A stretch of 10,068 bases of DNA. Origin: CBDUEV01 sp965366365 (GTDB taxonomy: Bacteria > Actinomycetota > Acidimicrobiia > Spongiisociales > JAENVV01). The notes below the pieces were generated by a model that saw nothing but the letters and a program-made list of their open reading frames with translations, was not told where the DNA came from and did not search any database. Positions within the stretch are counted from its first letter, which is position 1; each line of letters opens with the position of its first letter. Shown in pieces: positions 1 to 8,200 of this stretch. The stretch spans positions 1-10,068 of the forward strand of contig CBDUEV010000090.1 of the NCBI GenBank assembly GCA_965366365.1. Reading direction: 5' to 3'. Made by a program: the position numbers and the translations under genes.

Positions 1-1
1 A

Positions 2-913
2 CTGCTGGAGCGGTATCTCGGTCAGCCCATCACGGTGGAGCAAGTGCGGGGTGATACCGTGGACCGGCTCACCGGGCGCCTGCTGGGGATTGGCGACGGA
101 CTGACCCTGCAACTGGACGACGGCAGCGTGGCGGCCGTCGTCATCGAAGAGGGCCTTGCCCTGTCCCGTCGATACCCGCCCGACGTCGCCGACGCCGATC
201 TTCTCGACGAGCTGCACATGGACGCACAGGCGGCCACCCGCGGGATCTGGAGTTGGGAGACCTGCGGGGCGCCTGTCTTGGAGGTGGCCACGGCGGACCG
301 AGACCTCCTCGTTCGCAATACCGGCACCGGCACCCAGCCGCTGGGAGGGATGGTTGTCGCCGATAGCACCGGGGAGCTCTACACCTTCCCGGAGACGGCG
401 GCATTGCTGGCTGCCGAGGAGATCGTCGTCTCGCCCGGATGTGCCGATGACATCGGACGCCGGCTCCATGCCTGCGTGGGTGCTTGGACGGGGCTGCTGA
501 CGGTCACTTTCGGCGACCAGTCCTCGACGGTTCGGTTTGCCTCGACTCCCACCACCACGCCTACCACCTCAGGCGGCAGCGCCGCGGTGGTCGAGGTTTC
601 AGCCCTACGGATCGACGCCGACGGAAACGACAACGAGAACAAGAACGACGAGTGGGTGGAGGTGACCAACCGCGGCCCGGGACCGGTCGACCTCACCGGT
701 TGGTCGATACAGGATGAGGGCTCGAACCACACGTTTCGCTTTCCGAGCGGCTTCGTCCTGGACGAGCGGGCAACCGTGCGGATCCACTCAGGGTGCGGAA
801 CGGCAACTCCCACCGAGCTCTTCTGGTGCAACTCCGGATCGGCGGTCTGGAACAACGACGGCGACATCGCCTCCCTCCTGAGCAGCGACGGCAGCGTTGT
901 CGACGTCCGCTGA
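2..913 (+). CDS. SNase-like / lamin-tail-domain protein, 5' partial
   Basis: The frame is open from base 2 to the TGA at 911-913 (303 codons), so the true start lies upstream; the GTG at 35 is only an internal codon. Residues 1-88 resemble the C-terminal half of a staphylococcal-nuclease-like domain: a DRLTGRLL segment like the DRYGRLL signature, then EEGLA, RRYPPD and an Ala-rich helix ending GIWSW. The upstream part that would hold the first catalytic Arg and Glu is outside the window, so activity cannot be judged. A Thr/Pro linker (about residues 182-194) leads to a clear lamin-tail domain at 196-303, with WVEVTNRG, VDLTGWSIQD and FRFPSG. Residues 95-180 look like a second, worn lamin-tail domain. 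Both carry a Gly-Cys, ten residues, Cys pair, which suggests disulfides and an exported or surface location. Such modules are usual in extracellular or DNA-binding proteins; the exact role is unknown. Confidence 0.8.
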   Translation: MLERYLGQPITVEQVRGDTVDRLTGRLLGIGDGLTLQLDDGSVAAVVIEEGLALSRRYPPDVADADLLDELHMDAQAATRGIWSWETCGAPVLEVATADRDLLVRNTGTGTQPLGGMVVADSTGELYTFPETAALLAAEEIVVSPGCADDIGRRLHACVGAWTGLLTVTFGDQSSTVRFASTPTTTPTTSGGSAAVVEVSALRIDADGNDNENKNDEWVEVTNRGPGPVDLTGWSIQDEGSNHTFRFPSGFVLDERATVRIHSGCGTATPTELFWCNSGSAVWNNDGDIASLLSSDGSVVDVR

Positions 914-948
914 CACCCGCGGGCCGCACAGCTTGTGGGTACGCTTCG

Positions 949-3231
949 ATCATCACCCACACAGATGACTTCAACGACGCGAGACGGCTCGGAGACGAGC
1001 CGTCGCTCACGCGCCGCCTCGTCGGCATCCGCCCTTTCGATCAGATTCCGACAGACGTTCTGACCGAGTTGGGCTCCCATCTTTCGTCGCGAATGCTGCG
1101 CACGGGGGAGACCCTCTTCGCCACCGGAGAGGCCGGAACGCTCGGGGTGGTTGCGGCCGGACGCTTGGACGTCACCGGGGACTCAGGGGCCGAACGCCTC
1201 GATCTCGGGCAGATCGAGGAGGGCGAGGTGGTTGGCGAGATCGCCGCCCTGTTGGGCGGCAGCAGGACCGCTGAGGTGAGGGCTGCCATGGACAGCGAGG
1301 TCATCGTCGTCTCGCCCACCGGGGTGAAACTACTCGTGGACCGCTCACCCAGCGTTGTCCGGCATCTCTATGACATTGCCTCCGAGCGCCTGCGGAGGAC
1401 CCAACTTGCTGCGGTGCTATCCCGTCATTTCGGTGCCGGGGTGGATGGGGAGGCTCATCCTCTCACCGAGTCGGTCGAATGGATCTCCCTGGCGGCCGGT
1501 AGCAAGCTCTTCACCGAAGGAGACGAGGCCGACGCCGCCTACGTGGTGGTCTCCGGGCGCCTTCGCGAAATGGATACGGCCGGCGAGCCGGCGTCCGCAA
1601 GGGCGGGAACCTTGCCGAGGGAATTCGGTGCCGGGGACCTGGTCGGAGGAGCCACCCTGATTCGTGCCACGCCCCGGCGGGTGACCGTCGCGGCGACCCG
1701 CGACTCGACTCTGGCTCGTCTACCCGGTGACGTCTTCGATCGCCTTGCCCGCCAGCACCCAGACCGGATGCTCGAGGTGGTGCGCTCATTTCTGGACGAG
1801 TTATTGGATGAGCGTCCACGGGAGACCGCGTCCGGGCTCACTATCGCCGTGATCAACGAGTGCCCAACCGTCGACATCACCGAGTTCACAGCCTCCCTGG
1901 GGGAGCGACTGAACAGCCTCGCATCCACCCAACACCTCTCCAGGCGATCCATCGACGACCAGCTGGATCGGGTTGGAATCGCCGACAGCACACCGGGAAG
2001 CCCAGGCGATTGGCGTGTGCGCTACCTGCTCGATGACGCCGAGCAGCGCCACGAGATCGTGGTGTTGGAGACCGATCCCGAGTGGAGTCCCTGGACCAAA
2101 CGGGTGCTGGGCCAAGCCGATCACGTGCTGATACTCGTCGATGCCACTTCTGCCGACCCGTCGCCCAGGCTCACGGAGTCGGCCGCCTATGAACTCTTCC
2201 GGGGCTCGCTGGCGCCGCCGAGAACCACGTTGGTCCTGCTCCATCCGCAGCATTCGGAAAACCCTCGCGATACGGCTCGATGGCTCGGGTCGCGCCCCGT
2301 CACCGGTCACCTGCACGTCCGCCGCCAGAGCGAGGCGCACCTCGCGCGGCTGGCTCGGATCGCTTCTGGTCGGGCGATCGGGCTGGTTCTGGGCGCCGGA
2401 GGCGCTCGCGGCTTCGCACATCTGGGAGTCATTCAGGCGATGCGTGAACTGAAGATCCCGATCGACATGGTCGCGGCCTCCAGCATTGGGGCCCCGATCG
2501 CTGTTGTGGCGGCGATGGAGTTCGGTGACGAGGAGATCGTCGAACGGTCCGCGTCGTACTTCGCCGACCTCAAGGACTACACCATCCCAATCGTGGCAGT
2601 GCTGAGAGGCCGTTCCATCACGCAGCACATCGCCGCCTCGACCGAAGGCCGGTCTTTTGAAGACTGCTGGGTCCCGTTCTTCTGTGTCTCGGCCAGCCTC
2701 ACGAAATCCGAGGAAGTGGTGCATCGGCGCGGCCCCATGGCCCCCGCCATTCGGGCCAGTGTCTCGATCCCTGGGGTGCTGCCTCCTGTGGCGCTCGATG
2801 GCGACCTCTTGGTCGACGGAGCCTCCGTCAATGGTCTCCCGGTCGACCGGATGCGCGAGCTCAACCCCACGGGCACGATCATCGCCGTCGACACCTCACG
2901 GGCCGACGACGGCCACAGCGTTGGCGACCTTCCCCTCCACGTGTCCGGCTGGGCGGCGCTGATCGCCAAACTGAGGACTGCGGGCCATCGCGGCCCGGCC
3001 ATCCCCGGAATCGGAGCCACCTTGGTGGCAGCCGGCCTCATCGGCGCCAACCGAGACAAGCGCCGACAGATAGACGAGGGCATCGCCGACTTCTATCTCC
3101 CTCTCGACGTTCAGGGACTCGGTCTCCTCGATTTCTCACCGGAGAACGTGAAGCGCGGAGCGGTGATCGGCTACAACTCCTCGATCGACCGCCTCCGGGC
3201 ATGGCGAGACGAAGGGTTGGCCCAGCGTTAG
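949..3231 (+). CDS. NTE-like patatin phospholipase with two cNMP-binding domains
   Basis: This is a neuropathy-target-esterase-type serine lysophospholipase/phospholipase, about 760 residues if counted from ATC 949. Residues about 20-145 form a cNMP-binding domain that keeps a phosphate-binding-cassette-like GEIAALLGGSRTAEV. Residues about 173-285 form a second one in which the cassette Glu is replaced (GDLVGGATL). An NTE-specific middle region follows: WSPWTKRVLGQADH, then a WLGSRPV...HLHVRR segment. The patatin domain begins with the oxyanion loop GAGGARGF (482-489). The nucleophile is Ser512 in ASSIGA, and the catalytic Asp623 lies in VDGAS. No membrane segment is seen. The start is unresolved: between 913 and the first domain there is no in-frame ATG, GTG or TTG. 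The GTGs at 793 and 826 would read an Arg-rich tail through the previous gene. ATC 949 is a provisional placement. Family knowledge suggests membrane lysophospholipid turnover, perhaps controlled by a nucleotide ligand. It ends 12 bases before an intrinsic terminator. Confidence 0.9.
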   Translation: MITHTDDFNDARRLGDEPSLTRRLVGIRPFDQIPTDVLTELGSHLSSRMLRTGETLFATGEAGTLGVVAAGRLDVTGDSGAERLDLGQIEEGEVVGEIAALLGGSRTAEVRAAMDSEVIVVSPTGVKLLVDRSPSVVRHLYDIASERLRRTQLAAVLSRHFGAGVDGEAHPLTESVEWISLAAGSKLFTEGDEADAAYVVVSGRLREMDTAGEPASARAGTLPREFGAGDLVGGATLIRATPRRVTVAATRDSTLARLPGDVFDRLARQHPDRMLEVVRSFLDELLDERPRETASGLTIAVINECPTVDITEFTASLGERLNSLASTQHLSRRSIDDQLDRVGIADSTPGSPGDWRVRYLLDDAEQRHEIVVLETDPEWSPWTKRVLGQADHVLILVDATSADPSPRLTESAAYELFRGSLAPPRTTLVLLHPQHSENPRDTARWLGSRPVTGHLHVRRQSEAHLARLARIASGRAIGLVLGAGGARGFAHLGVIQAMRELKIPIDMVAASSIGAPIAVVAAMEFGDEEIVERSASYFADLKDYTIPIVAVLRGRSITQHIAASTEGRSFEDCWVPFFCVSASLTKSEEVVHRRGPMAPAIRASVSIPGVLPPVALDGDLLVDGASVNGLPVDRMRELNPTGTIIAVDTSRADDGHSVGDLPLHVSGWAALIAKLRTAGHRGPAIPGIGATLVAAGLIGANRDKRRQIDEGIADFYLPLDVQGLGLLDFSPENVKRGAVIGYNSSIDRLRAWRDEGLAQR

Positions 3232-3243
3232 TCCGCCTCGCCA

Positions 3244-3268
3244 ACCCCTCACTCTGGGGTGTTGTTTT
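3244..3268 (+). terminator. Rho-independent terminator after the patatin gene
   Basis: An ACCCC stem (3244-3248) pairs with GGGGT (3256-3260) around a 7-base loop, and a T-rich tail GTTGTTTT (3261-3268) follows. It sits 12 bases after the patatin stop codon. The stem can be extended by CAA/TTG with a bulge. Position, stem and T tail agree, though a 5-bp core stem is short for such a GC-rich genome. Confidence 0.6.
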
Positions 3269-3269
3269 G

Positions 3270-3399
3270 CCTCCCTCGCTTGTGGGGGAGGTGGGCGGTT
3301 GGCGGAGGCGACCGGTCGGAGGGGGTGCCGGCGCGGGGCGGTGGGTTGCCCCCTCCCCCTCGCCTTTGGCTCGGGTGCTCCCCTCAGGTGTGGGGGGAG
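3270..3399. repeat. GC-rich hairpin cluster with two similar hairpins
   Basis: Two similar imperfect hairpins lie in the same orientation 108 bases apart. Copy one pairs CCTCCC (3270-3275) with GGGAGG (3286-3291). Copy two pairs CTCCCC (3378-3383) with GGGGAG (3394-3399). Each has a 10-base loop, and the two loops share a TGTGG end. Between them, GGAGGGGG (3318-3325) pairs perfectly with CCCCCTCC (3349-3356) around a 23-base loop. I see no coding sense in this stretch. It could be a REP-like intergenic element or extra transcription-stop structure; the sequence alone does not decide. Confidence 0.4.
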
Positions 3400-3496
3400 A
3401 AAGGGTTGTCTCGTTTGGCCCGTCGGCGGGCCGGTGGCGCTGGTCGATTTCGCGTCCCGTATCCTTCCCGCCGCGCGTATTCGGACTGATATGGTT

Positions 3497-3528
3497 GGCC
3501 GATAACGGCCGGCAAGGGCCGACAACGG
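3497..3528. promoter_or_regulatory. Candidate operator: palindrome and 20-bp-spaced direct repeat
   Basis: Bases 3497-3510 form a perfect 5-bp-arm palindrome, GGCCG-ATAA-CGGCC. Its first 12 bases (GGCCGATAACGG) recur at 3517-3528 as GGCCGACAACGG, with one mismatch, exactly 20 bases along, so both copies fall roughly on the same face of the helix. The pair lies immediately upstream of the dehydrogenase-synthase unit. The arrangement fits binding by a dimeric repressor or activator, but no regulator gene is in the window and the site is not matched to any known operator. Confidence 0.35.
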
Positions 3529-5244
3529 GTGACGCCGGGCCAAGTCTTGCGCGGCGCCCGTCGCGGCAGCACCAGAAGGGAGCCTCTCATCGGACTTGAT
3601 CGCGACACCCTCGACCTCGTGATGCAGTCGATCCGAGACTTCGCGCACAACGAACTCCCCGATGCGACCCTGATCGAGCTTGACGCCAAGGACGAGTTCC
3701 CTGAGGAGCTGGTCCGTGGTCTCTGCAGCGACGTTCTCGGCGTTTCGCTGCTCTTCATCCCCGAGGAATATGGTGGCATGGGCGGTGACGCTTTCGACGT
3801 GTATCGCGTCTCTGAGCTGATGGCCAGGATCGATCTCGGAATAGCCACCGGCGCCCTCGCCACCTTCCTCGGTTCGGATCCCATCGTGTTCGGTGGGACC
3901 CCCGAACAGAAGGAGCGCTGGATGACTGCCATCGCCGAACAGGGTCTGCTCATGGCGTACGGCGCCACCGAACCCGAAGCGGGCAGCGACCTCGGCGCCC
4001 TGCGCACCACCGCCAAACGCATCGAAGAAGACGGCAGCCTGGTGGCGTACGAGATCACCGGCAACAAGCAATGGATCTCCAACGGCGGCGTCGCCGATCT
4101 CTACACGATCTTGGCGATGGCACCGGGAGGACCCACCTGGTTCGTGGTCGATAGCGACGCGGAGGGATTCGAGAAGGGCGCCCCGGAGGACAAGCACGGG
4201 ATCCGCACATCCAACACGGCTGCGCTCTCCCTGATGAACGTCCGCGTCGAGGCCGACCGGCTGGTGGGCGAGGGCGAGGGGCAGGGTCTCGTCCAGGCGC
4301 AAGCCGTGTTTGGCTATACCCGCCTCATGGTGGCTGCTTTCGGACTAGGCGCCGGATGGGCGGCCCTGGACAAGGCCATCCCCTACTCGGTCGACCGGAT
4401 TCAGGGTGGGACCCCCCTGTCGGAGAAGCAGGGCTACACGCACAAACTCATCGTGCCCCACCTCGTGCGGCTGGAGGCGGCTCGGGCGTATATCGAGGAA
4501 ACCGCCGAACGCCTAGACACCGAGGAGGGTCTCCTCAACACCGAAGGCGCCATCGCCAAGTACCTGGCCACTGAGGCAGGCAACGCCGCCGCCGAAGCGG
4601 CGATCCAAGCCTTGGGCGGCTACGGCTACACCAAGGAATACATGGTCGAGAAGATCAAGCGAGATGTGCGGATCACCACGATCTACGAGGGAACCTCCGA
4701 GATCATGGAAATGACCATCGCCCGGGACCGATGGCAAGAGCATCTCAAATCGCGCGGCGCCTACTACCGGGACCGCGCCGCCAGCTTGGAGCGCTTGGCC
4801 GGGCCGGACACCGGCGGTGACACGGCCGCACTTGCGCTACGTGCCCTCGCCGAAGTGCTCGAACAGTGCCGGCTCCAGCGACTGACCCGCAACCAGCACG
4901 TCCTGTTCCGTCTCGGTGAGCTGATCGCCATGTGCGAAGGGGCGGAGTCCCTCGTCCGGCGGTCCACCCGCGCCGCGGGTGGAGACCTGCCCGAGAAGAC
5001 CGATCGCCGTTTCGATGCCTCGCAGCTTGCCGCCATGAGCCGGGTCTTTGCCCGGGAGGCCGCTTTGCGGGTGGCCGAGGAGGGCACCCGGTGGGTGATC
5101 GGGGCGGCCGATGGGGCAGTCGACGCCGACGCGCTCGAGGCGGCGGCGGGGATGAAAGCCATTCGCCAAGCCCAGAGGGGCCTCATCGACGACATGAACC
5201 AGATCGCCGACGTGATCTACGAGCGGAAGGCCTCTCATGGGTGA
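3529..5244 (+). CDS. Acyl-CoA dehydrogenase with long C-terminal extension
   Basis: FAD-dependent acyl-CoA dehydrogenase: it should introduce a trans-2 double bond into an acyl thioester and pass electrons to an ETF-like carrier. Counting from GTG 3529 (571 residues), visible marks are LFIPEEYGGMGG near the N terminus, the flavin/substrate motif YGATEPEAGSDL (144-155), WISNG (182-186), a GGYGYTKEY segment, and IYEGTSEI, whose Glu387 is the expected catalytic base. The core ends near residue 404. About 165 further helical residues follow, as in VLCAD/ACAD9-type enzymes rather than 380-400-residue short forms. The conserved fold starts at about GLDRDTLDLV, so residues 1-20 from GTG 3529 are doubtful. 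The real start may be ATC 3589, behind a good Shine-Dalgarno sequence (551 residues). The gene overlaps the synthase by 8 bases, so the two are probably co-transcribed and coupled. An ordinary beta-oxidation role is possible, but the context suggests work on a synthase product or precursor. Confidence 0.92.
   Translation: MTPGQVLRGARRGSTRREPLIGLDRDTLDLVMQSIRDFAHNELPDATLIELDAKDEFPEELVRGLCSDVLGVSLLFIPEEYGGMGGDAFDVYRVSELMARIDLGIATGALATFLGSDPIVFGGTPEQKERWMTAIAEQGLLMAYGATEPEAGSDLGALRTTAKRIEEDGSLVAYEITGNKQWISNGGVADLYTILAMAPGGPTWFVVDSDAEGFEKGAPEDKHGIRTSNTAALSLMNVRVEADRLVGEGEGQGLVQAQAVFGYTRLMVAAFGLGAGWAALDKAIPYSVDRIQGGTPLSEKQGYTHKLIVPHLVRLEAARAYIEETAERLDTEEGLLNTEGAIAKYLATEAGNAAAEAAIQALGGYGYTKEYMVEKIKRDVRITTIYEGTSEIMEMTIARDRWQEHLKSRGAYYRDRAASLERLAGPDTGGDTAALALRALAEVLEQCRLQRLTRNQHVLFRLGELIAMCEGAESLVRRSTRAAGGDLPEKTDRRFDASQLAAMSRVFAREAALRVAEEGTRWVIGAADGAVDADALEAAAGMKAIRQAQRGLIDDMNQIADVIYERKASHG
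3574..3582 (+). promoter_or_regulatory. Shine-Dalgarno sequence pointing to an ATC start
   Basis: AGAAGGGAG is the best ribosome-binding match near the dehydrogenase start. It is followed by the 6 bases CCTCTC and then the in-frame codon ATC at 3589. The conventional in-frame alternatives, GTG 3529 and TTG 3547, have no purine-rich sequence at the right distance upstream. The next gene's ribosome-binding region has the same CCTCTC spacer before its ATG, which supports initiation here. Confidence 0.45.
5225..5230 (+). promoter_or_regulatory. Ribosome-binding site of the synthase gene
   Basis: GGAAGG lies 6 bases before ATG 5237, inside the last codons of the dehydrogenase. It fixes the synthase start and implies translational coupling across the 8-base overlap (ATG 5237 to TGA 5244). 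Confidence 0.65.
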
Positions 5245-8200
5245 GACGGTGGAACGAGCTGTAGCCATCGTCGGAGTGGGCGCCGTCATGCCCGACGCCG
5301 CCGATGCGAAGACCTTCTGGCAGAACATCAGGGACGGCCGCTACAGCATCAGCCACACACCGGCGGACCGGTGGAATGCCGACGCCTATTACGACTCCGA
5401 CCCCAAGGCCCCCGACAAGACGTATTCCACACTGGGTGGTTGGGTGCGCGACCTCGAATGGGATCCGCTCGGCTGGCGTCTGCCGATCCCGCCCAAGGTG
5501 AGTGACGCCATGGACCGGACACAGATCTACTCGATCGTGGCGGCGCGCCAGGCGCTTCTCGACTCCGGATATCCGGACAACGGCGTCGATGCCGATCGCA
5601 CCGCAGTCATTCTCGGCAATGCCATGTCCGGAGATCTCCACTACCTCACGTCGCTGCGAATCTTCTTCCCGGAGTACGCCGCGGAACTGGAGCACGCACC
5701 CAGCTTCACGGCGCTGCCCGCCGACGTACAGGCAGCCATCCTGGACGAGTTTCGCGCCGGAGTAGGACGGCGAATCCCGGACATCACCGAAGACACGATG
5801 CCGGGCGAGTTGGCCAACATCACCGCCGGACGGATCGCCAATCTGTTCAACTTCCACGGGCCCAACTTCGTGACCGACGCGGCCTGCGCCTCGGCGTTGG
5901 CTGCCATCGACGCCGCCATCGAGGGCCTCGAGTCCGGCGATTTCGACGCCGTCCTGACCGGAGGTGTCGATTCGAACATGAGCCCGAGTTCCTTCGTCAA
6001 GTTCTGCAAGATCGGTGCGCTCTCCGCCACCGGCACCCGCCCGTACGCCGATGGCGCCGACGGCTTCATCATGGGCGAGGGTGCGGCGGTCTTTCTCCTC
6101 AAACGACTGGAGGACGCCGAGCGCAACGGCGACCGGATCTACGCGGTGATCCGTGGAGTCGGTGGCTCATCGGACGGTCGCGGAAAGGGCATCACGGCTC
6201 CCAACCCCGTCGGCCAGAAGTTCGCGCTCCAGCGCGCCTGGAAGAACGCCGGATCGCACCCCGACACGGCCTCACTCATCGAAGGTCACGGAACGTCGAC
6301 CCGGGTGGGTGACGTGGTTGAAGTCGAGAGCATCAGCGAGGTCTTCTCCTCGCTCGGCCTGCCCGCCGGAACGATCCCACTGGGGTCGGTGAAGTCGAAT
6401 ATCGGCCACCTGAAGGCCGCCGCCGGCGCGGCGGGGATGTTCAAAGCGATCATGGCGCTTCACGACAAGGTGCTGCCTCCCAGCCTCAACGCCGCCACCC
6501 CCAACCCCAACATCGACTTCAAACACTCGCCCCTCTATGTGAACACCGAACTCAGGGAGTGGAAGGCCGCCCCGGGTCAGGTTCGGCAAGCCGGCGTCTC
6601 GGCGTTCGGTTTCGGAGGTACCAACTTCCATGTGGTCGTCGAGGAGTACCTGCCGGGCAGGATCCGGACCGGCGACCGTAAGGTCTCCTATTCGCTGTCG
6701 GCGCCTGCCACCGGCCGACCCGACGCCGACCTCAAGGCTCCCCTGCGGGGAGCGCTGGTCGTCGGCGGAGAGAACGATGCCACTATCGCCGGGCGCCTGA
6801 CCGAGATCCTGGATGCGGCGCGGCGGGGAGAGGCTCCTCCGGTCCGTCCACCCGATCAGACCGATCTGCGCGCTCCGGTGCGGGTCGCCGTCGACTACGG
6901 CGACGTCGACGAATTGGCCACCAAACTCGAAAAGACAGTGACCGCACTCCAGACAGGCGCCGAGCCCGCCTGGGCACTCCTCGCCAATCAGGGGGTGTTT
7001 CGGGGAGAGGGTGCCCCCGGACAGGTGGCCTTCCTCTACACCGGCCAGGGCTCGCAGTACGTGAACATGCTGGACACCCTCCGCTCCACGGAGCCGATCG
7101 TCGCTGACATGCTGACCAAAGCCGACGCGGTGATGACTCCCGTTCTCGGCAAGCCGCTCTCCGACTTCATCTACGCCCCGTCGGACGACCCGGAGGCGAT
7201 GGCGGAAGCGGAACGCGGCCTCATGGAAACCGAGATCACCCAGCCGGCCGTACTCACGGTCGATGCGGCCCTCACTCGATTGCTGGCGGCCTACGGGATC
7301 GCCCCGGACATGGTGATGGGTCACAGCCTGGGCGAATACGGTGCCCTCGTCGCCGCCGATTCGCTGCCGTTCGAGCATGCCCTCGAGGCGGTGGCGGGCC
7401 GGGGCAGAGAGATGACTCGGGTGTCCGTGGAGGACCGGGGTTTGATGGCGGCCGTGTTCGCCCCGCTCCCCGAAGTCGAGGCAATCGTCGAGTCCACCGA
7501 CGGATACGTCGTCATCGCCAATATCAACAGCAACGCCCAAGCGGTCATCGGCGGCGCCACTCCGGCGGTGCGAGAGGCCATGGAGCGTCTCACGGAGGCG
7601 GGTCACCAGGTCGTGCAACTGCCCGTCAGCCACGCTTTCCACACCCAGATCGTGGCGCCGGCCAGTGAGCCGCTCCAAGAGCTGCTGGGCAGGCTCGATG
7701 TCCGGTCGCCCTCGATTCCGGTCGTGGCGAATGCGACGGGGGAGTTCTACCCACGCGGCCCGCAGGTCGAGTCCGAGATGATCGGGATCCTCGGCGAGCA
7801 GATCGCCTCGCCGGTCCAGTTCGTCAAGGGCTTGGAGACTCTCTATCGAGCGGGGGCGCGGGTATTCGTCGAGATCGGTCCCAAGAAGGCGCTGCAGGGA
7901 TTCGTCAAGGATGTGCTTGGAGATCGCAGCGACGTGATCGCCCTCTTCACGAACCATCCCAAACAGGGGGATGTCGTCTCGTTCAACCAGGCGCTCTGCG
8001 GGCTGTATGCGGCAGGTTTGGGAGCAGGCTTCCCGACCGTCGCCCGAGCTCCTCACCAGGTGGAACCAACCCCCGCCGCCAGCTCGAACCGTCCTGCCGT
8101 GGAAGATCTCCCACCTCAGGCAGGCGGTGCGACTGGAGCGGACGGAACCTATGAGCGGCTCGGAAGACTGTTTGCCGAGTTCCTCGATCGCGGGCAGGAG

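Larger units (their letters stand above)
3232..3528. other. Intergenic region between patatin and dehydrogenase genes
   Basis: This is a stretch of about 300 bases without a credible gene. It holds, in order, the terminator, the hairpin cluster, a plainer GC-rich segment at roughly 3400-3490, and the palindrome with direct repeat just before the dehydrogenase. It must also contain the dehydrogenase promoter. Weak TANNNT-type -10 candidates are TATCCT (3460-3465) and TATGGT (3490-3495), neither with a convincing -35 hexamer. The open frame crossing it from 3201 gives a low-complexity Gly/Arg/Pro peptide and is not a gene. Confidence 0.6.

Noticed and set aside
793..948. GTG 793 or GTG 826 as the patatin start
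   Set aside because: The added residues are an Arg-rich out-of-frame reading of the lamin-tail gene and would require an overlap of about 90-120 bases.
965..1063. Small ORF from ATG 965
   Set aside because: Its 32 codons are Ser/Arg-rich with no sign of function, and the overlapping frame carries the cNMP domain. It is only relevant as evidence for a possible indel.
1801..2724. 307-codon minus-strand frame inside the patatin gene
   Set aside because: It is a shadow of the patatin coding strand, with no family resemblance and no ribosome-binding site that I could see.
3232..3528. Possible CRISPR array or insertion sequence in the repeat-rich gap
   Set aside because: There are only two imperfect hairpins, no regular spacers, no transposase and no flanking target duplication.
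3201..3599. + strand frame bridging the patatin end and the dehydrogenase start
   Set aside because: The product is Gly/Arg/Pro low-complexity, and it overlaps the terminator and the start of the dehydrogenase in another frame.
3136..4302. 388-codon minus-strand frame covering the intergenic region and dehydrogenase start
   Set aside because: It overlaps two good genes, its product is low-complexity with no motif, and it runs through the hairpin cluster.
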